Positions 1-6,965 are shown, numbered from the stretch's first letter. The stretch is DNA of 14,594 nt from Methanobacteriota archaeon (GCA_023430285.1 JAEZAV010000153.1:1-14594), one strand, 5' to 3'. Notes: a model not told the origin generated them from the letters alone. A program made the numbers and translations.

Positions 1-774
1 TGCTGCGTTCGTATAGAAAACAGAGTTGGTCACAGTTAAAATTCCACTGTTTGATATCGCCCCTCCAGAAGTTGTTGAGGATCCCAATACATTATTTCCA
101 GAGAAATTGGTGGATTTGATTGTGCAAGTGGATTTAACAGAGTTAAATACAGCACCGCCCATGAATTTTGCTAAGTTTTGGGTGAAATTGGAATTTGAAA
201 TGATTATATTTCCATTTTCATTGTAAATAGCTCCCCCACCATAGGAACTGCTGTTACCAACATTGGAATCGAATGTGCAGCCTGTGATGCTTAATGTACC
301 TTCGTTCCAAACAGCTCCACCACTACTTGCAGTGTTCTTTGAGAGGTAAGTGTTGGTGAGTGTTAGTTTCCCAGAATTTTTAATAGCACCTCCAAAGTCT
401 GAATTACCATTTATCAGTCGAATATCCACAATTTCTACTGTGCTACCCTTTGGAATTATAAATATTTGGCCCTTTTTATCCCCGTCAATAATGGTGCCTG
501 TTTTACTCTGGCCCTTGATGGTTATTTCATTATTTATAGTAATTCCAGTTTCATGGTAGGTTCCGATCAAAACGAACACCATACCACTCTGCAGTGACTT
601 GGTGGCATTTTTTATGGTTGCTTTTGGCCCGCTTTTACTTGTGCTGTTGTAGGTTGCACTTTGACCATTCCAACTGTCGTTACCATGTGGGCTGACGTAG
701 ATGGTTGATGATAATGCTGCACTGGAGGTGTCTACCCCCAAACTGAAAATTAATCCCAGTCCCATGAGGAACAT
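1..774 (-). CDS. Secreted adhesin-like beta-helix protein, N-terminal part (runs off the window)
   Basis: The reverse strand is open from 774 to the window edge (258 codons, no stop), so only the N-terminus is present. Residues 1-20 form a hydrophobic signal segment ending in TSSAALS. Next comes YVSPHGNDSWNG (about 26-37), a motif common at the start of methanogen adhesin-like proteins. From about residue 128 there are five GGA(I/V) turns (128, 152, 180, 206, 237), most followed by N-rich strands and F-x-x-N, as in chlamydial Pmp repeats and right-handed beta-helices. Members of this family are exported and thought to sit on the pseudomurein cell surface. The substrate or partner is unknown. 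The start is uncertain: ATG at 774 leaves no basic n-region, whereas the frame stays open to 828 and encodes HKKR just upstream, with a G-run at 820-825 that would suit an ATA start at 813. Total length cannot be judged. Confidence 0.8.
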   Translation of the reverse strand, partial: MFLMGLGLIFSLGVDTSSAALSSTIYVSPHGNDSWNGQSATYNSTSKSGPKATIKNATKSLQSGMVFVLIGTYHETGITINNEITIKGQSKTGTIIDGDKKGQIFIIPKGSTVEIVDIRLINGNSDFGGAIKNSGKLTLTNTYLSKNTASSGGAVWNEGTLSITGCTFDSNVGNSSSYGGGAIYNENGNIIISNSNFTQNLAKFMGGAVFNSVKSTCTIKSTNFSGNNVLGSSTTSGGAISNSGILTVTNSVFYTNAA

Positions 775-819
775 GCCTATAAAAATTAATCTCTTCTTAT
801 GTTGGATAACTATTCCATT

Positions 820-825
820 CCCCCC
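820..825 (-). promoter_or_regulatory. G-run ribosome-binding site that questions the adhesin start
   Basis: On the minus strand AAAGGGGGGAATGG can pair with the 16S 3' end using G-U wobbles. It lies six bases before an in-frame ATA (813-811) and 45 bases before the first in-frame ATG (774-772). The only nearby ATG (818-816) is out of frame and hits TAG after one sense codon. The position therefore argues for initiation upstream of 774. Confidence 0.4.
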
Positions 826-948
826 TTTTTATAACAATCTTTATTGGAAACTTTTTATGTAATGGGTATGTAACTAGGCAACTTAAATAAAATTTGGTGA
901 AACCCATGTATTTTTCGTAGTTTATTTGGGATAACCAAGGGGATGGGT

Positions 949-986
949 AAAAAAAATAGTAGTTTTTAGACAATCATTTTGATTGT
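949..986 (-). terminator. Hairpin plus T8 terminator of the winged-helix regulator
   Basis: Read on the minus strand, after the stop codon of the regulator there is a perfect 7-bp inverted repeat, ACAATCA-AAA-TGATTGT (986-970). It is followed 13 bases later by a run of eight T (956-949). T-runs terminate archaeal RNA polymerase, and the stem may help. Nothing else with coding character is seen between 775 and 1002. Confidence 0.5.
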
Positions 987-1002
987 GTAGAGTTACAAAC
1001 TT

Positions 1003-1752
1003 TTAAAGTTGTTTTTGAAATTCTGCAAGTAACATCAGAAGGTTGAATCCTTTGTTGGTTATCATGTAGTCGCCACGTTCGTGTCTTTGAATGATTAAAT
1101 CATTGTCTTGTAATTTCTGAATGTGAAACAGAAGGTTTCCTCCCCGAAGGCCTGTGAGTTCAGAAAGGGCGCTGAATGACTGGGCTTTGCTTGACATTTC
1201 CTTTAATATCTGGAGTCTTTGTTTGTTTGAGATGGGATCTAAAACTTCTTTGACCAGTTTTTTTTCTTGTATAGAGGAAATCCTAGGCTTCTCATCCTGA
1301 GCACTGGTGCTGTTGTAGATATCGTTTGATCGAATTAGGTTTAACTGTTGATTGAATAAAGTTTGAACCTCACTAAAACAGGTTTCACACTTACTGTAGG
1401 GAGCTTTATCTTTTATCCTTGTCAGCTCATCCTTTTTTTCTTTGATGGATGTTTCTGTTACATTGTTGTTCTTTAGAAGTTCTGTGTTGCCATTTAAAAA
1501 GTCTGTGAAAACTTCTTTACATGTTGGCTTCATTTCACAGACTTCCATGTTGTTATCCAATCTGGTTTGGGCATCATCCTTCAGATATGTTATGATGGAA
1601 CGTGTAAAATCTTTTCTGAGGTTGTTTAACATGAGCTCTAAATAATCTTGGTTAGATTTTTCCATCAATCGTTTAATATCTTGATGTATCTTATCCAACT
1701 TCTCATTTACGTTATTTGTATTTAAAACTTCATATTCATCCACATTTACCAT
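1003..1752 (-). CDS. Winged-helix (ArsR-like) regulator with an N-terminal four-cysteine region
   Basis: 249 residues. The C-terminal part (about 164-249) is a winged helix of the ArsR/HTH_20 type: LDPISNKQRLQILKEM, then the recognition helix region LTGLRGGNLLFHIQKLQDNDLI, then a wing with RGDYMITNKG. The N-terminal 150 residues are charged and helical, with C72-x5-C78 and C122-x2-C125, suited to a metal, Fe-S cluster or disulfide. I do not recognise that domain by name. Expected role: a cytoplasmic DNA-binding repressor or activator whose N-terminus senses redox state or metal (inference). It is transcribed divergently from an FMN-binding protein and a ubiquitin-like protein, the likely targets. 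ATG at 1752 is the first start after an in-frame TAG at 1773-1771; no good Shine-Dalgarno site is seen, and TTTATTTATT about 25 bases upstream would fit a nearly leaderless message. Confidence 0.8.
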   Translation of the reverse strand: MVNVDEYEVLNTNNVNEKLDKIHQDIKRLMEKSNQDYLELMLNNLRKDFTRSIITYLKDDAQTRLDNNMEVCEMKPTCKEVFTDFLNGNTELLKNNNVTETSIKEKKDELTRIKDKAPYSKCETCFSEVQTLFNQQLNLIRSNDIYNSTSAQDEKPRISSIQEKKLVKEVLDPISNKQRLQILKEMSSKAQSFSALSELTGLRGGNLLFHIQKLQDNDLIIQRHERGDYMITNKGFNLLMLLAEFQKQL

Positions 1753-1800
1753 GAGATCATCTATGGGTTTCTAAATAAATAAAGGTTTGTTTCTTAACCA

Positions 1801-1853
1801 AAACAGTCATGGAAGTACATTGAACTGTACAAGGTATATTTTTATGACGGTTT
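1801..1853. promoter_or_regulatory. Nested inverted repeats in the divergent promoter region
   Basis: Between the divergent genes an outer repeat AAACAGTCAT (1801-1810) / ATGACGGTTT (1844-1853) has 9 of 10 bases complementary. An inner repeat GTACA (1815-1819) / TGTAC (1826-1830) has a six-base spacer. These could be operators for the winged-helix regulator at 1003-1752, acting on both promoters. No protein-DNA evidence is visible in sequence alone. Confidence 0.4.
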
Positions 1854-1866
1854 AGTATATATTAAT
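1853..1866 (+). promoter_or_regulatory. TATA box for the flavoprotein and ubiquitin-like gene pair
   Basis: TAGTATATATTAA at about 1853-1866 is a good archaeal TATA element. A start about 25 bases on would fall near 1885-1890, giving a leader of roughly 35-40 bases before ATG 1926. A second AT-rich element (TATATTTTTATG, about 1835) is an alternative. Confidence 0.45.
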
Positions 1867-1925
1867 ATTGGGACATAAATGGGGAGTGAAGTTAAAAAAA
1901 ATTAATGGAAGGTGTTTTAGTGGTA

Positions 1926-2318
1926 ATGAAACAAGAAATGATGGATAACATAACAAAGAACAACCTAGTATTTTTGGCAACTGCAGCAGCAGACGGAACC
2001 CCAAATGTTGTTCCCATAGGATTGGCAAAGCCATTGGATAACAAAACAGTTTTACTGGTTGCTAACTTCATGAAAAAAACCATTCAAAATCTCAAAAACA
2101 ACCCCAAGGCATCAATAATTGTTGGAAACGTGTCTGAATGCCCATACCAGTTTAAGGGAACTGTGAAGATCGAAGAATCCGGTAAAAATTATGATGACGC
2201 AGTGGAATGGGCCAAAAGTGTCATGGCACAATTAAACCCATTTGCAGCAGTAATACTTGAGGTTGAAGAGGTTTACTCCGTGCAACCAGGTCCAGATGCA
2301 GGTAAATTAGTGGATTAA
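1926..2318 (+). CDS. FMN-binding split-barrel protein (pyridoxamine 5'-phosphate oxidase-like)
   Basis: 130 residues from ATG 1926. The sequence follows the small FMN-binding split-barrel family: LVFLATAAADGTPNVVPIG (14-32), then TVLLVANFMKKT (41-52) with the KKT that usually contacts FMN phosphate, LKNNPKASIIV (56-66), and YQFKGTVKI (74-82). Proteins of this size are homodimeric cytoplasmic flavoproteins; the substrate is usually unknown, and true pyridoxine oxidase activity is not implied. The frame also holds ATG at 1905 and GTG at 1920. I prefer 1926 because family members begin just before this helix and AGGTG lies at 1910-1914. It is followed after 30 bases by a ubiquitin-like protein in the same direction, probably one transcript, and is divergent from the four-cysteine regulator, suggesting redox-linked control (inference). 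Confidence 0.8.
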   Translation: MKQEMMDNITKNNLVFLATAAADGTPNVVPIGLAKPLDNKTVLLVANFMKKTIQNLKNNPKASIIVGNVSECPYQFKGTVKIEESGKNYDDAVEWAKSVMAQLNPFAAVILEVEEVYSVQPGPDAGKLVD

Positions 2319-2348
2319 AAAAAATAATAAATAACAGGGGATGAAACA

Positions 2349-2555
2349 TTGAAAGTTTTAACCACCGATGGAATGGGCAACGATGAGACAGTAGAAATCG
2401 ACGCCGAAGAAATAACTGGAAAAGAACTCCTAGAAACATTAAAAATATCTGCCTTTGAAGCAGTTATAGAGAAAAATAATGTGATTGTAAGGGAAAGTGA
2501 TGTTTTAAAAAGCAGCGACAAGATCAAGGTACTCAACATGATACATGGAGGATAA
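2349..2555 (+). CDS. MoaD/ThiS/SAMP-like ubiquitin-fold protein ending in Gly-Gly
   Basis: 68 residues with a beta-grasp pattern: MKVLTT strand, DETVEIDAEEITGKELLETLKI (strand, loop, helix), EAVIEKNNVIVRESDVLKSSDKIKVLN (strands and the D-x-(I/L) turn), and the C-terminus MIHGG. The terminal Gly-Gly is the part that is adenylated by an E1-like enzyme and then carries sulfur (MoaD, ThiS) or is joined to lysines (archaeal SAMPs). It could serve tRNA thiolation, molybdopterin or tungstopterin synthesis, or protein tagging; sequence alone does not decide. The start is TTG 2349, with GGGGATGA at 2337-2344 correctly spaced before it; there is no in-frame ATG. No E1-like, MoaE or ThiG gene lies in the window, so partners must be elsewhere. 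It is probably cotranscribed with the FMN-binding protein upstream. Confidence 0.8.
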   Translation: MKVLTTDGMGNDETVEIDAEEITGKELLETLKISAFEAVIEKNNVIVRESDVLKSSDKIKVLNMIHGG

Positions 2556-2632
2556 AAAACCGCCATTTTCCCTAACTTCCATGTAAACCTACTAAATTCA
2601 AGTCAAACCAAACCATGATCAAAGCTTGCTTT

Positions 2633-2641
2633 CTTTTTTTT
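2633..2641 (+). terminator. Oligo-T terminator after the ubiquitin-like gene
   Basis: CTTTCTTTTTTTTAC carries eight T in a row about 80 bases past the stop, with a second T7 run at 2648-2654 inside the end of the convergent kinase gene. T-runs of this kind terminate archaeal transcription without a hairpin. Confidence 0.45.
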
Positions 2642-4493
2642 ACATCCTTTTTTTGTACTCCAGTTCCCTGAATTTTATAATGAACTTCGTTCCGCACCTT
2701 TTATCCAGTTCAATTGTACCATCCACCTGGTCAACTAAATTGTTTACAAGTTCCAATCCCAATGAATCTGTTCTTGTAAACTCTAGATCTTCAGGGAGCC
2801 CCACACCATCGTCACCAACAACGAGAATATAACCCTCATCATGGTATCGTAATGAAACCGTTATTTTTCCGGATTTACCGTCTGGAAATGCGTATTTCAA
2901 ACTGTTAGACACGAGTTCGCTGATAATTAGTCCACATGGAATTGAAGTTTCAATGTTGAGTTCTATGTCATCGTATTCCACATGGGGAACAATTTGGCCC
3001 TTGGGCACTGCGTAGGAGTAAAGAAGATCTTTAACTAATTTCTCTATGTACTCACCAATTTCCACGTGCATGAAATCATGGGATTGGTAAAGTTTTTCAT
3101 GTATCATGGACATGGACGTGACCCTATTTTGACTCTCCTTTAAAACATCCAATGCAACTTCATCACCACCAACGTACTTGGTCTGCAGGTTTAAAAGACT
3201 TGATATTATCTGCATATTATTTTTCACACGGTGGTGAATTTCTTGAAGCAGAACTTCCTTCTCTTTAAGGGATGCTTTGATCTTAGCTTCTGATCTCTTT
3301 CTCTCGCTAATATCTTCGCTCACAGTCACAAACATGTCATTTGAAAGGTAAAACACTGAAATATCAAAATATTTATCCAAAAGTTCGAAGTAGGTTTCAA
3401 ACCTTGTTGGCTCCCCTGTTTCAATAACCTTGGAATAAATTTCAAAGTAGGGAGGTTTTTCTAACTTAGAAAGTTCTAAAACATTTTTACCAACACATTG
3501 TTCCCTAGAAAGTCCTGTTATTTCTTCAAATGCGGGATTAACATCAATTATCTCATAGTCTGATGGAATATTTTCCTTTGAGTAAATTAGTTTGTTTATT
3601 GAAACAGCTTCGTTCATGGAGGAGTAGAGGGCTCTGTAACGTTTTTCACTTTCTTTAAGCTGGACTTCAGATATTTTTTTGGCTGTGATATCCATGAACA
3701 TTCCTGAGATCATCCCATTTTTTAAAACAGCCCCTAAAATCAACTTCAAAGTGTTACCTTCCAGATCCACTGCATCTAATTCGTAATCGTTCAAAGTTCC
3801 ATCTTCAAATAGTTGTTCGATTAGAAGGGATCTGTCTTCAACGTTTTTGTAGAGGCTTGTGACATTGTTCTTTTTTAAATCCGCAGCGTCGCTGTAGCCA
3901 AACATGTTTGCCATGGCGTTGTTTGCAAAAAGAATATCTCCATTGAGGTTTGATGTGAAAACAGGAACCATGGGATTTTCCAGAAGTTCATGGTGCAGTT
4001 TTTTATATCCTGGACATTCGTCATTTGCTCCATTTCTATCTATGGTTAAATGCATAACCCTTGATAAGTTGCCTGCCTCATCAAAGATAGGGGTGCAGGC
4101 AATCATACAGTAACCATCAACTGTTTCCATCATTTTTTCAACTGTTTCTCTGGTTTCTCCATCCAGGATCATTTGCATTGGACAATCATTCAGGGCTTTC
4201 CCACATTCTTCTCCGTGTACAAGTTTGAAACATTTAGAACCCTTGATATCGGCTTCATTCATTCCAACCCTATTTTGAAAGGTTTTGTTCGCTGCAACTA
4301 TTTCATTCGATACATTTAATATGAATGTGGGATGGTTAATTCCCTCGAGTATAGCTCTAGAATTGATGGTGTCCATAAAATATTTCAACTCCATGTTCTG
4401 ATGATCGTAAAACTTTTCTTTGAATCCTCTAAGTTTTCTCAATGTTTTTAATAATAATTTTTCAAACCACGATACAATTTGACACTGCACCAT
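2640..4493 (-). CDS. Soluble sensor histidine kinase with three PAS domains (HisKA_2 type)
   Basis: 617 residues without membrane segments, so a cytoplasmic sensor. Domains: PAS 1 about 41-153, PAS 2 about 165-272, PAS 3 about 280-395, the HisKA_2 dimerization and phosphoacceptor region with H420/H421 in IHHRVKNNMQIISSLLNLQ (419-437), and HATPase_c with the N-box SELVSNSLKYAF (525-536), GDDGVGLP (560-567) and GTKFIIKF at the end. This kinase group is very common in Methanobacterium. PAS 1 is cysteine-rich (C88, C97, C104, C129, C133), with C160 in the linker, hinting at redox or cofactor sensing. No receiver protein is encoded nearby, so its partner is unknown. The start is ATG 4493; Met34 (4394) is an alternative, and neither has a clear Shine-Dalgarno site. 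It converges on the ubiquitin-like gene, leaving 84 bases between stops. Confidence 0.9.
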   Translation of the reverse strand: MVQCQIVSWFEKLLLKTLRKLRGFKEKFYDHQNMELKYFMDTINSRAILEGINHPTFILNVSNEIVAANKTFQNRVGMNEADIKGSKCFKLVHGEECGKALNDCPMQMILDGETRETVEKMMETVDGYCMIACTPIFDEAGNLSRVMHLTIDRNGANDECPGYKKLHHELLENPMVPVFTSNLNGDILFANNAMANMFGYSDAADLKKNNVTSLYKNVEDRSLLIEQLFEDGTLNDYELDAVDLEGNTLKLILGAVLKNGMISGMFMDITAKKISEVQLKESEKRYRALYSSMNEAVSINKLIYSKENIPSDYEIIDVNPAFEEITGLSREQCVGKNVLELSKLEKPPYFEIYSKVIETGEPTRFETYFELLDKYFDISVFYLSNDMFVTVSEDISERKRSEAKIKASLKEKEVLLQEIHHRVKNNMQIISSLLNLQTKYVGGDEVALDVLKESQNRVTSMSMIHEKLYQSHDFMHVEIGEYIEKLVKDLLYSYAVPKGQIVPHVEYDDIELNIETSIPCGLIISELVSNSLKYAFPDGKSGKITVSLRYHDEGYILVVGDDGVGLPEDLEFTRTDSLGLELVNNLVDQVDGTIELDKRCGTKFIIKFRELEYKKRM

Positions 4494-4550
4494 TTTTCAG
4501 ATTAAGTGTTTTAAGATTCATATTTCAGTTTTTGCAAAGGATTAATAGGG

Positions 4551-4560
4551 ATTTATAATA
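4551..4560 (-). promoter_or_regulatory. TATA box of the three-PAS histidine kinase
   Basis: On the minus strand TATTATAAAT lies about 58 bases before ATG 4493. It predicts a start near 4527-4530 and a leader of about 35 bases. The kinase therefore likely has its own promoter rather than reading through from the phosphoesterase. Confidence 0.45.
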
Positions 4561-4668
4561 TTAACTGGAAATATGGACTTTCAAATTGAAATGTGATTTT
4601 ATACTGATTTAATATGGATAGGGTTGAGTTTAATTTATAATTATAGGTTCTGTTATTCTGAAATATTT

Positions 4669-4676
4669 AAAAAAAA
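4669..4676 (-). terminator. T8 terminator of the metallophosphoesterase gene
   Basis: On the minus strand a run of eight T lies 18 bases past the stop codon of the phosphoesterase, separating it from the kinase downstream. No stable stem precedes it. Confidence 0.45.
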
Positions 4677-4694
4677 GTTTGAGGAAATAATGGT

Positions 4695-5453
4695 TCATTC
4701 CCTGTAGAATTTAAGTTCCATGTTTCCATCATTGATTTCAACGTAGCTATTTTGATAATCCTTATTTTTCAGTTCATCTGTCCAGGAACCTGAATTTACC
4801 ACACTTTTGCTTTGGTTTATAAATGGGCCGTGGGTATGTCCGAACACCAACCTTTCATGGGGTTTTATACCAAAAAGATAACATTTTCCAGTTGAGATTG
4901 CCATTTTATATATTTTCAATGATTCTTCACTGGTTTCAAACCTTTTTCTCGGATCCCTTTCGAGCCTTTCTTTAATGTCGCTTCCCTGGATAATATCCCA
5001 TATTTGGCCTGCAACTCCGCCTATAAAATCCTCGCTGAAGCACATTTTTTCGCTGAAATCTTCGTACATGTCGATTGTAAAAGGTTCGAGCTGAACAGCT
5101 TCAAATTCATAGCCGTGTGTGAAATAGAATTTTTTACCACAGTCTTCCAGCCTCAAATTTTTCTTAACTTCAAATGGAAAGTTGTCACCATACCTCTCTT
5201 TGAGTTTCAGCATGTAGTAATCATGATTTCCAATGATGTAATGAATCTGTTTGGCTTCAAGATCTAACAGTTTGTCCAAGATTTTTTCATTTTCAAGCAC
5301 AATGTCAGGGTTATTCTTTCTCCAAAAATCAAAAAAATCACCTAGAAGTATTAAATGATCTAATTTGGTGTTGTAATCATCTAAAAAATTGTAGAATGCA
5401 TCTTTGTTGCTCTTTTCGTATCCCAAATGCAAATCCGAAATTACAAGCATCAT
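4695..5453 (-). CDS. Calcineurin-like metallophosphoesterase (LpxH/UDP-diacylglucosamine diphosphatase-like fold)
   Basis: 252 residues with the full two-metal phosphoesterase motif set: D7-x-H9 in SDLHLG, GDFFDFW with D39, GNHD (N76, H77, D78), THG with H113, and GHTHG with H206 and H208, followed by VVNSGSW (218-224). The layout, including the W after GDFFDF, resembles LpxH-type and related archaeal phosphoesterases. Archaea make no lipid A, so the substrate is probably another phosphodiester or nucleotide-linked compound; it remains unknown. Cytoplasmic, no signal peptide. The start is ATG 5453 (the next Met is adjacent), with GGGGTGGT ending five bases upstream, a good Shine-Dalgarno match. 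It is monocistronic by its surroundings: a T-run follows and a divergent gene lies upstream. Confidence 0.88.
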   Translation of the reverse strand: MMLVISDLHLGYEKSNKDAFYNFLDDYNTKLDHLILLGDFFDFWRKNNPDIVLENEKILDKLLDLEAKQIHYIIGNHDYYMLKLKERYGDNFPFEVKKNLRLEDCGKKFYFTHGYEFEAVQLEPFTIDMYEDFSEKMCFSEDFIGGVAGQIWDIIQGSDIKERLERDPRKRFETSEESLKIYKMAISTGKCYLFGIKPHERLVFGHTHGPFINQSKSVVNSGSWTDELKNKDYQNSYVEINDGNMELKFYRE

Positions 5454-5611
5454 ACTGTACCACCCCTAAAGTTTTTAAAGATTCCATATGTGCATTTTTC
5501 ACCCGAATAACCAAGTTTAGAGTAAAATGGCATATTCCTAATTTTTTTTAACCCTTCCCATATCTTTTTGTTCATTCTACAATAAATTTTTTTAAATTAG
5601 CTTTGTGTTCA

Positions 5612-5645
5612 ATAATTATATTTGATTTTAAAATCATATAATTAT
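5612..5645. repeat. 34-base near-perfect palindrome upstream of the AHSA1-like gene
   Basis: Arms are ATAATTATA (5612-5620) with TATAATTAT (5637-5645), and TGATTTT (5623-5629) with AAAATCA (5630-5636). Only the two T at 5621-5622 are unpaired, giving 16 paired positions. It lies in the 290-base gap between divergent genes, about 100 bases before ATG 5744 and 160 before the phosphoesterase start. It may be a regulator site or an extended promoter element. The rest of the gap shows no coding frame. Confidence 0.55.
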
Positions 5646-5743
5646 CAGAGTGAGTTGTTATTAGAATAATTCATTCCTTGATTCAGGTTTTTTGGGTAAT
5701 GCTTGGAAGTTATATTCTTATTTAAAAATTTGAGGATGATAAG

Positions 5744-6229
5744 ATGGGTGAAACAGAAATTGTGATTGAACCAGGTAAACAGGAAATTTTAATCAAACAC
5801 ATTGCAGATGCTCCACGTGAATTGGTGTTTAAGGCTTTCACTGACCCAGAGATCTATGCAAAATGGGTCGGACCTGTGGGCATGAAAACTGAACTACTAC
5901 TATTTGAACCTGAAACTGGAGGATCATGGAAATACATCCAAAGGGATGAAGCTGGTAACGAATATGGTTTTCATGGTGTAAACCATGAGGTTGAACCAAA
6001 TGAAAGAATTATAGGAACCTTTGAATTTGATGGTTTACCTGAAAAGGGCCACGTAATTCTTGAAACAGTGAAATTCGTGGAGTTAGAACCAAATAAAACC
6101 GAAATTCAAGAGCAATCAGTTTTCCAATCCGTAGAAGACAGGGATGGAATGATTGCAAGCGATATGGAAGAAGGTGTAAGGGAATCCTACATCCAGCTCG
6201 ATGAATTATTAAAATCCATGCAAGACTAA
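5744..6229 (+). CDS. AHSA1-type SRPBCC (START-like fold) protein
   Basis: 161 residues matching the Hsp90-activator-homolog AHSA1 family: IADAPRELVFKAFTDPE (20-36), KWVGP (40-44), GGSWKYI (59-65), FHGVNHEVEPNERIIGTF (76-93) and the C-terminal helix MEEGVRESYIQLDELL (141-156). The fold is a helix-grip cavity that binds a hydrophobic ligand. Stand-alone prokaryotic members are not shown to activate Hsp90 and mostly lack a known ligand. Cytoplasmic. The start is ATG 5744 with GAGGATGAT just upstream at 5732-5740. It faces a PhnB-like VOC gene across a hairpin terminator. In bacteria AHSA1-like and PhnB-like genes are often neighbours, commonly with a small repressor gene, so joint acquisition is plausible (inference). 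Confidence 0.85.
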   Translation: MGETEIVIEPGKQEILIKHIADAPRELVFKAFTDPEIYAKWVGPVGMKTELLLFEPETGGSWKYIQRDEAGNEYGFHGVNHEVEPNERIIGTFEFDGLPEKGHVILETVKFVELEPNKTEIQEQSVFQSVEDRDGMIASDMEEGVRESYIQLDELLKSMQD

Positions 6230-6268
6230 AAAAAATAATGTTTGGGAGGGTTGCAAAACCCTATACTT
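6230..6268. terminator. Bidirectional hairpin terminator between convergent genes
   Basis: AGGGTT (6247-6252), loop GCAA, AACCCT (6257-6262) form a six-bp stem closed by a GNRA-type tetraloop. On the plus strand a T-rich stretch follows (ATACTTCTTTTTATTC). On the minus strand a run of T follows at about 6236-6230. The position between two stop codons fits termination of both genes. Confidence 0.55.
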
Positions 6269-6272
6269 CTTT

Positions 6273-6758
6273 TTATTCTTCTTTGTAGGCTTGTTTTAGC
6301 TCTTCAATGTTTATTTTAACCATTTTTAACATGGCTTCAGTCACATTTTTAACCCTTTGGGGGTTTGAATCAGACAGGTATTCCACCATTATTTTTGGCA
6401 CCACTTGCCACGAGAGTCCATATTTATCTTTAAGCCAACCACAAACTTGTTCTTCTCCTTCAGTTGTCAGTTTTTCCCAGTAGTAGTCGATTTCATCCTG
6501 AGATTCGCAGTTTATAACCAATGAAACTGCTTGATTAAATTCAATGTCAGTTACTCCGTTTAGAGCTGTAAATTCCATGCCATCAAGTTCAAATTGAACT
6601 GTCATAACACTGCCCGAGGGTCCAGGCCCAGCTTCACTGTATCGAACCACCTTTTTTATACTGGAATTTTTGAAGATGGACACGTAAAACTTGGCAGCTT
6701 CACATGCATTTTCACCGAACCATAAAAAGGGCGTGATCCTTTGAATTATTTCAGCCAT
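6273..6758 (-). CDS. PhnB-like VOC (glyoxalase/bleomycin-resistance fold) protein
   Basis: 161 residues of the PhnB/3-demethylubiquinone-methyltransferase-like VOC group: ITPFLWFGENACEAAKFYVSIF (8-29), MTVQFELDGMEFTALNG (52-68), SLVINCESQDEIDYYWEKL (79-97) and the signature CGWLKDKYGLSWQVVP (106-121). Despite the Pfam name these are not shown to be methyltransferases; VOC folds bind or turn over small molecules, often with a metal. The substrate here is unknown. The N-terminal Met is followed by family-typical residues and GGAGGT lies seven bases before the ATG at 6758, so the start is firm. Convergent with the AHSA1-like gene and divergent from padR, whose operator lies about 220 bases upstream. 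Confidence 0.87.
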   Translation of the reverse strand: MAEIIQRITPFLWFGENACEAAKFYVSIFKNSSIKKVVRYSEAGPGPSGSVMTVQFELDGMEFTALNGVTDIEFNQAVSLVINCESQDEIDYYWEKLTTEGEEQVCGWLKDKYGLSWQVVPKIMVEYLSDSNPQRVKNVTEAMLKMVKINIEELKQAYKEE

Positions 6759-6957
6759 AAATTAAACCTCCAACTTAAGTTGTACAAGATTAATCCTAAA
6801 CTAAAAATTTTTTAAGTATCTACAGATAGGTTATGTTATTTTGAAAATTTATAATTTGGGTCATCCTCCATACTACTTACTTTTTAAAATCATTTGTTCC
6901 AAGGAGTCCTGCTTATTTGATGTTGAGGATTCATTTTTTTTTGTTTCAATGAAAATG

Positions 6958-6965
6958 TTTAAATA
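6958..6965 (+). promoter_or_regulatory. TATA box of the padR gene
   Basis: TTTAAATA lies so that transcription would begin about 25 bases on, near 6985-6990, inside the first palindromic operator. TATAA at 7009-7013, after the second operator copy, is an alternative element giving a very short leader. Confidence 0.4.

Noticed and set aside
998..1010. AACTTT-T-AAAGTT dyad over the stop codon of the winged-helix gene
   Set aside because: Six-base AT-rich arms with a one-base centre cannot form a useful hairpin and are common in such DNA.
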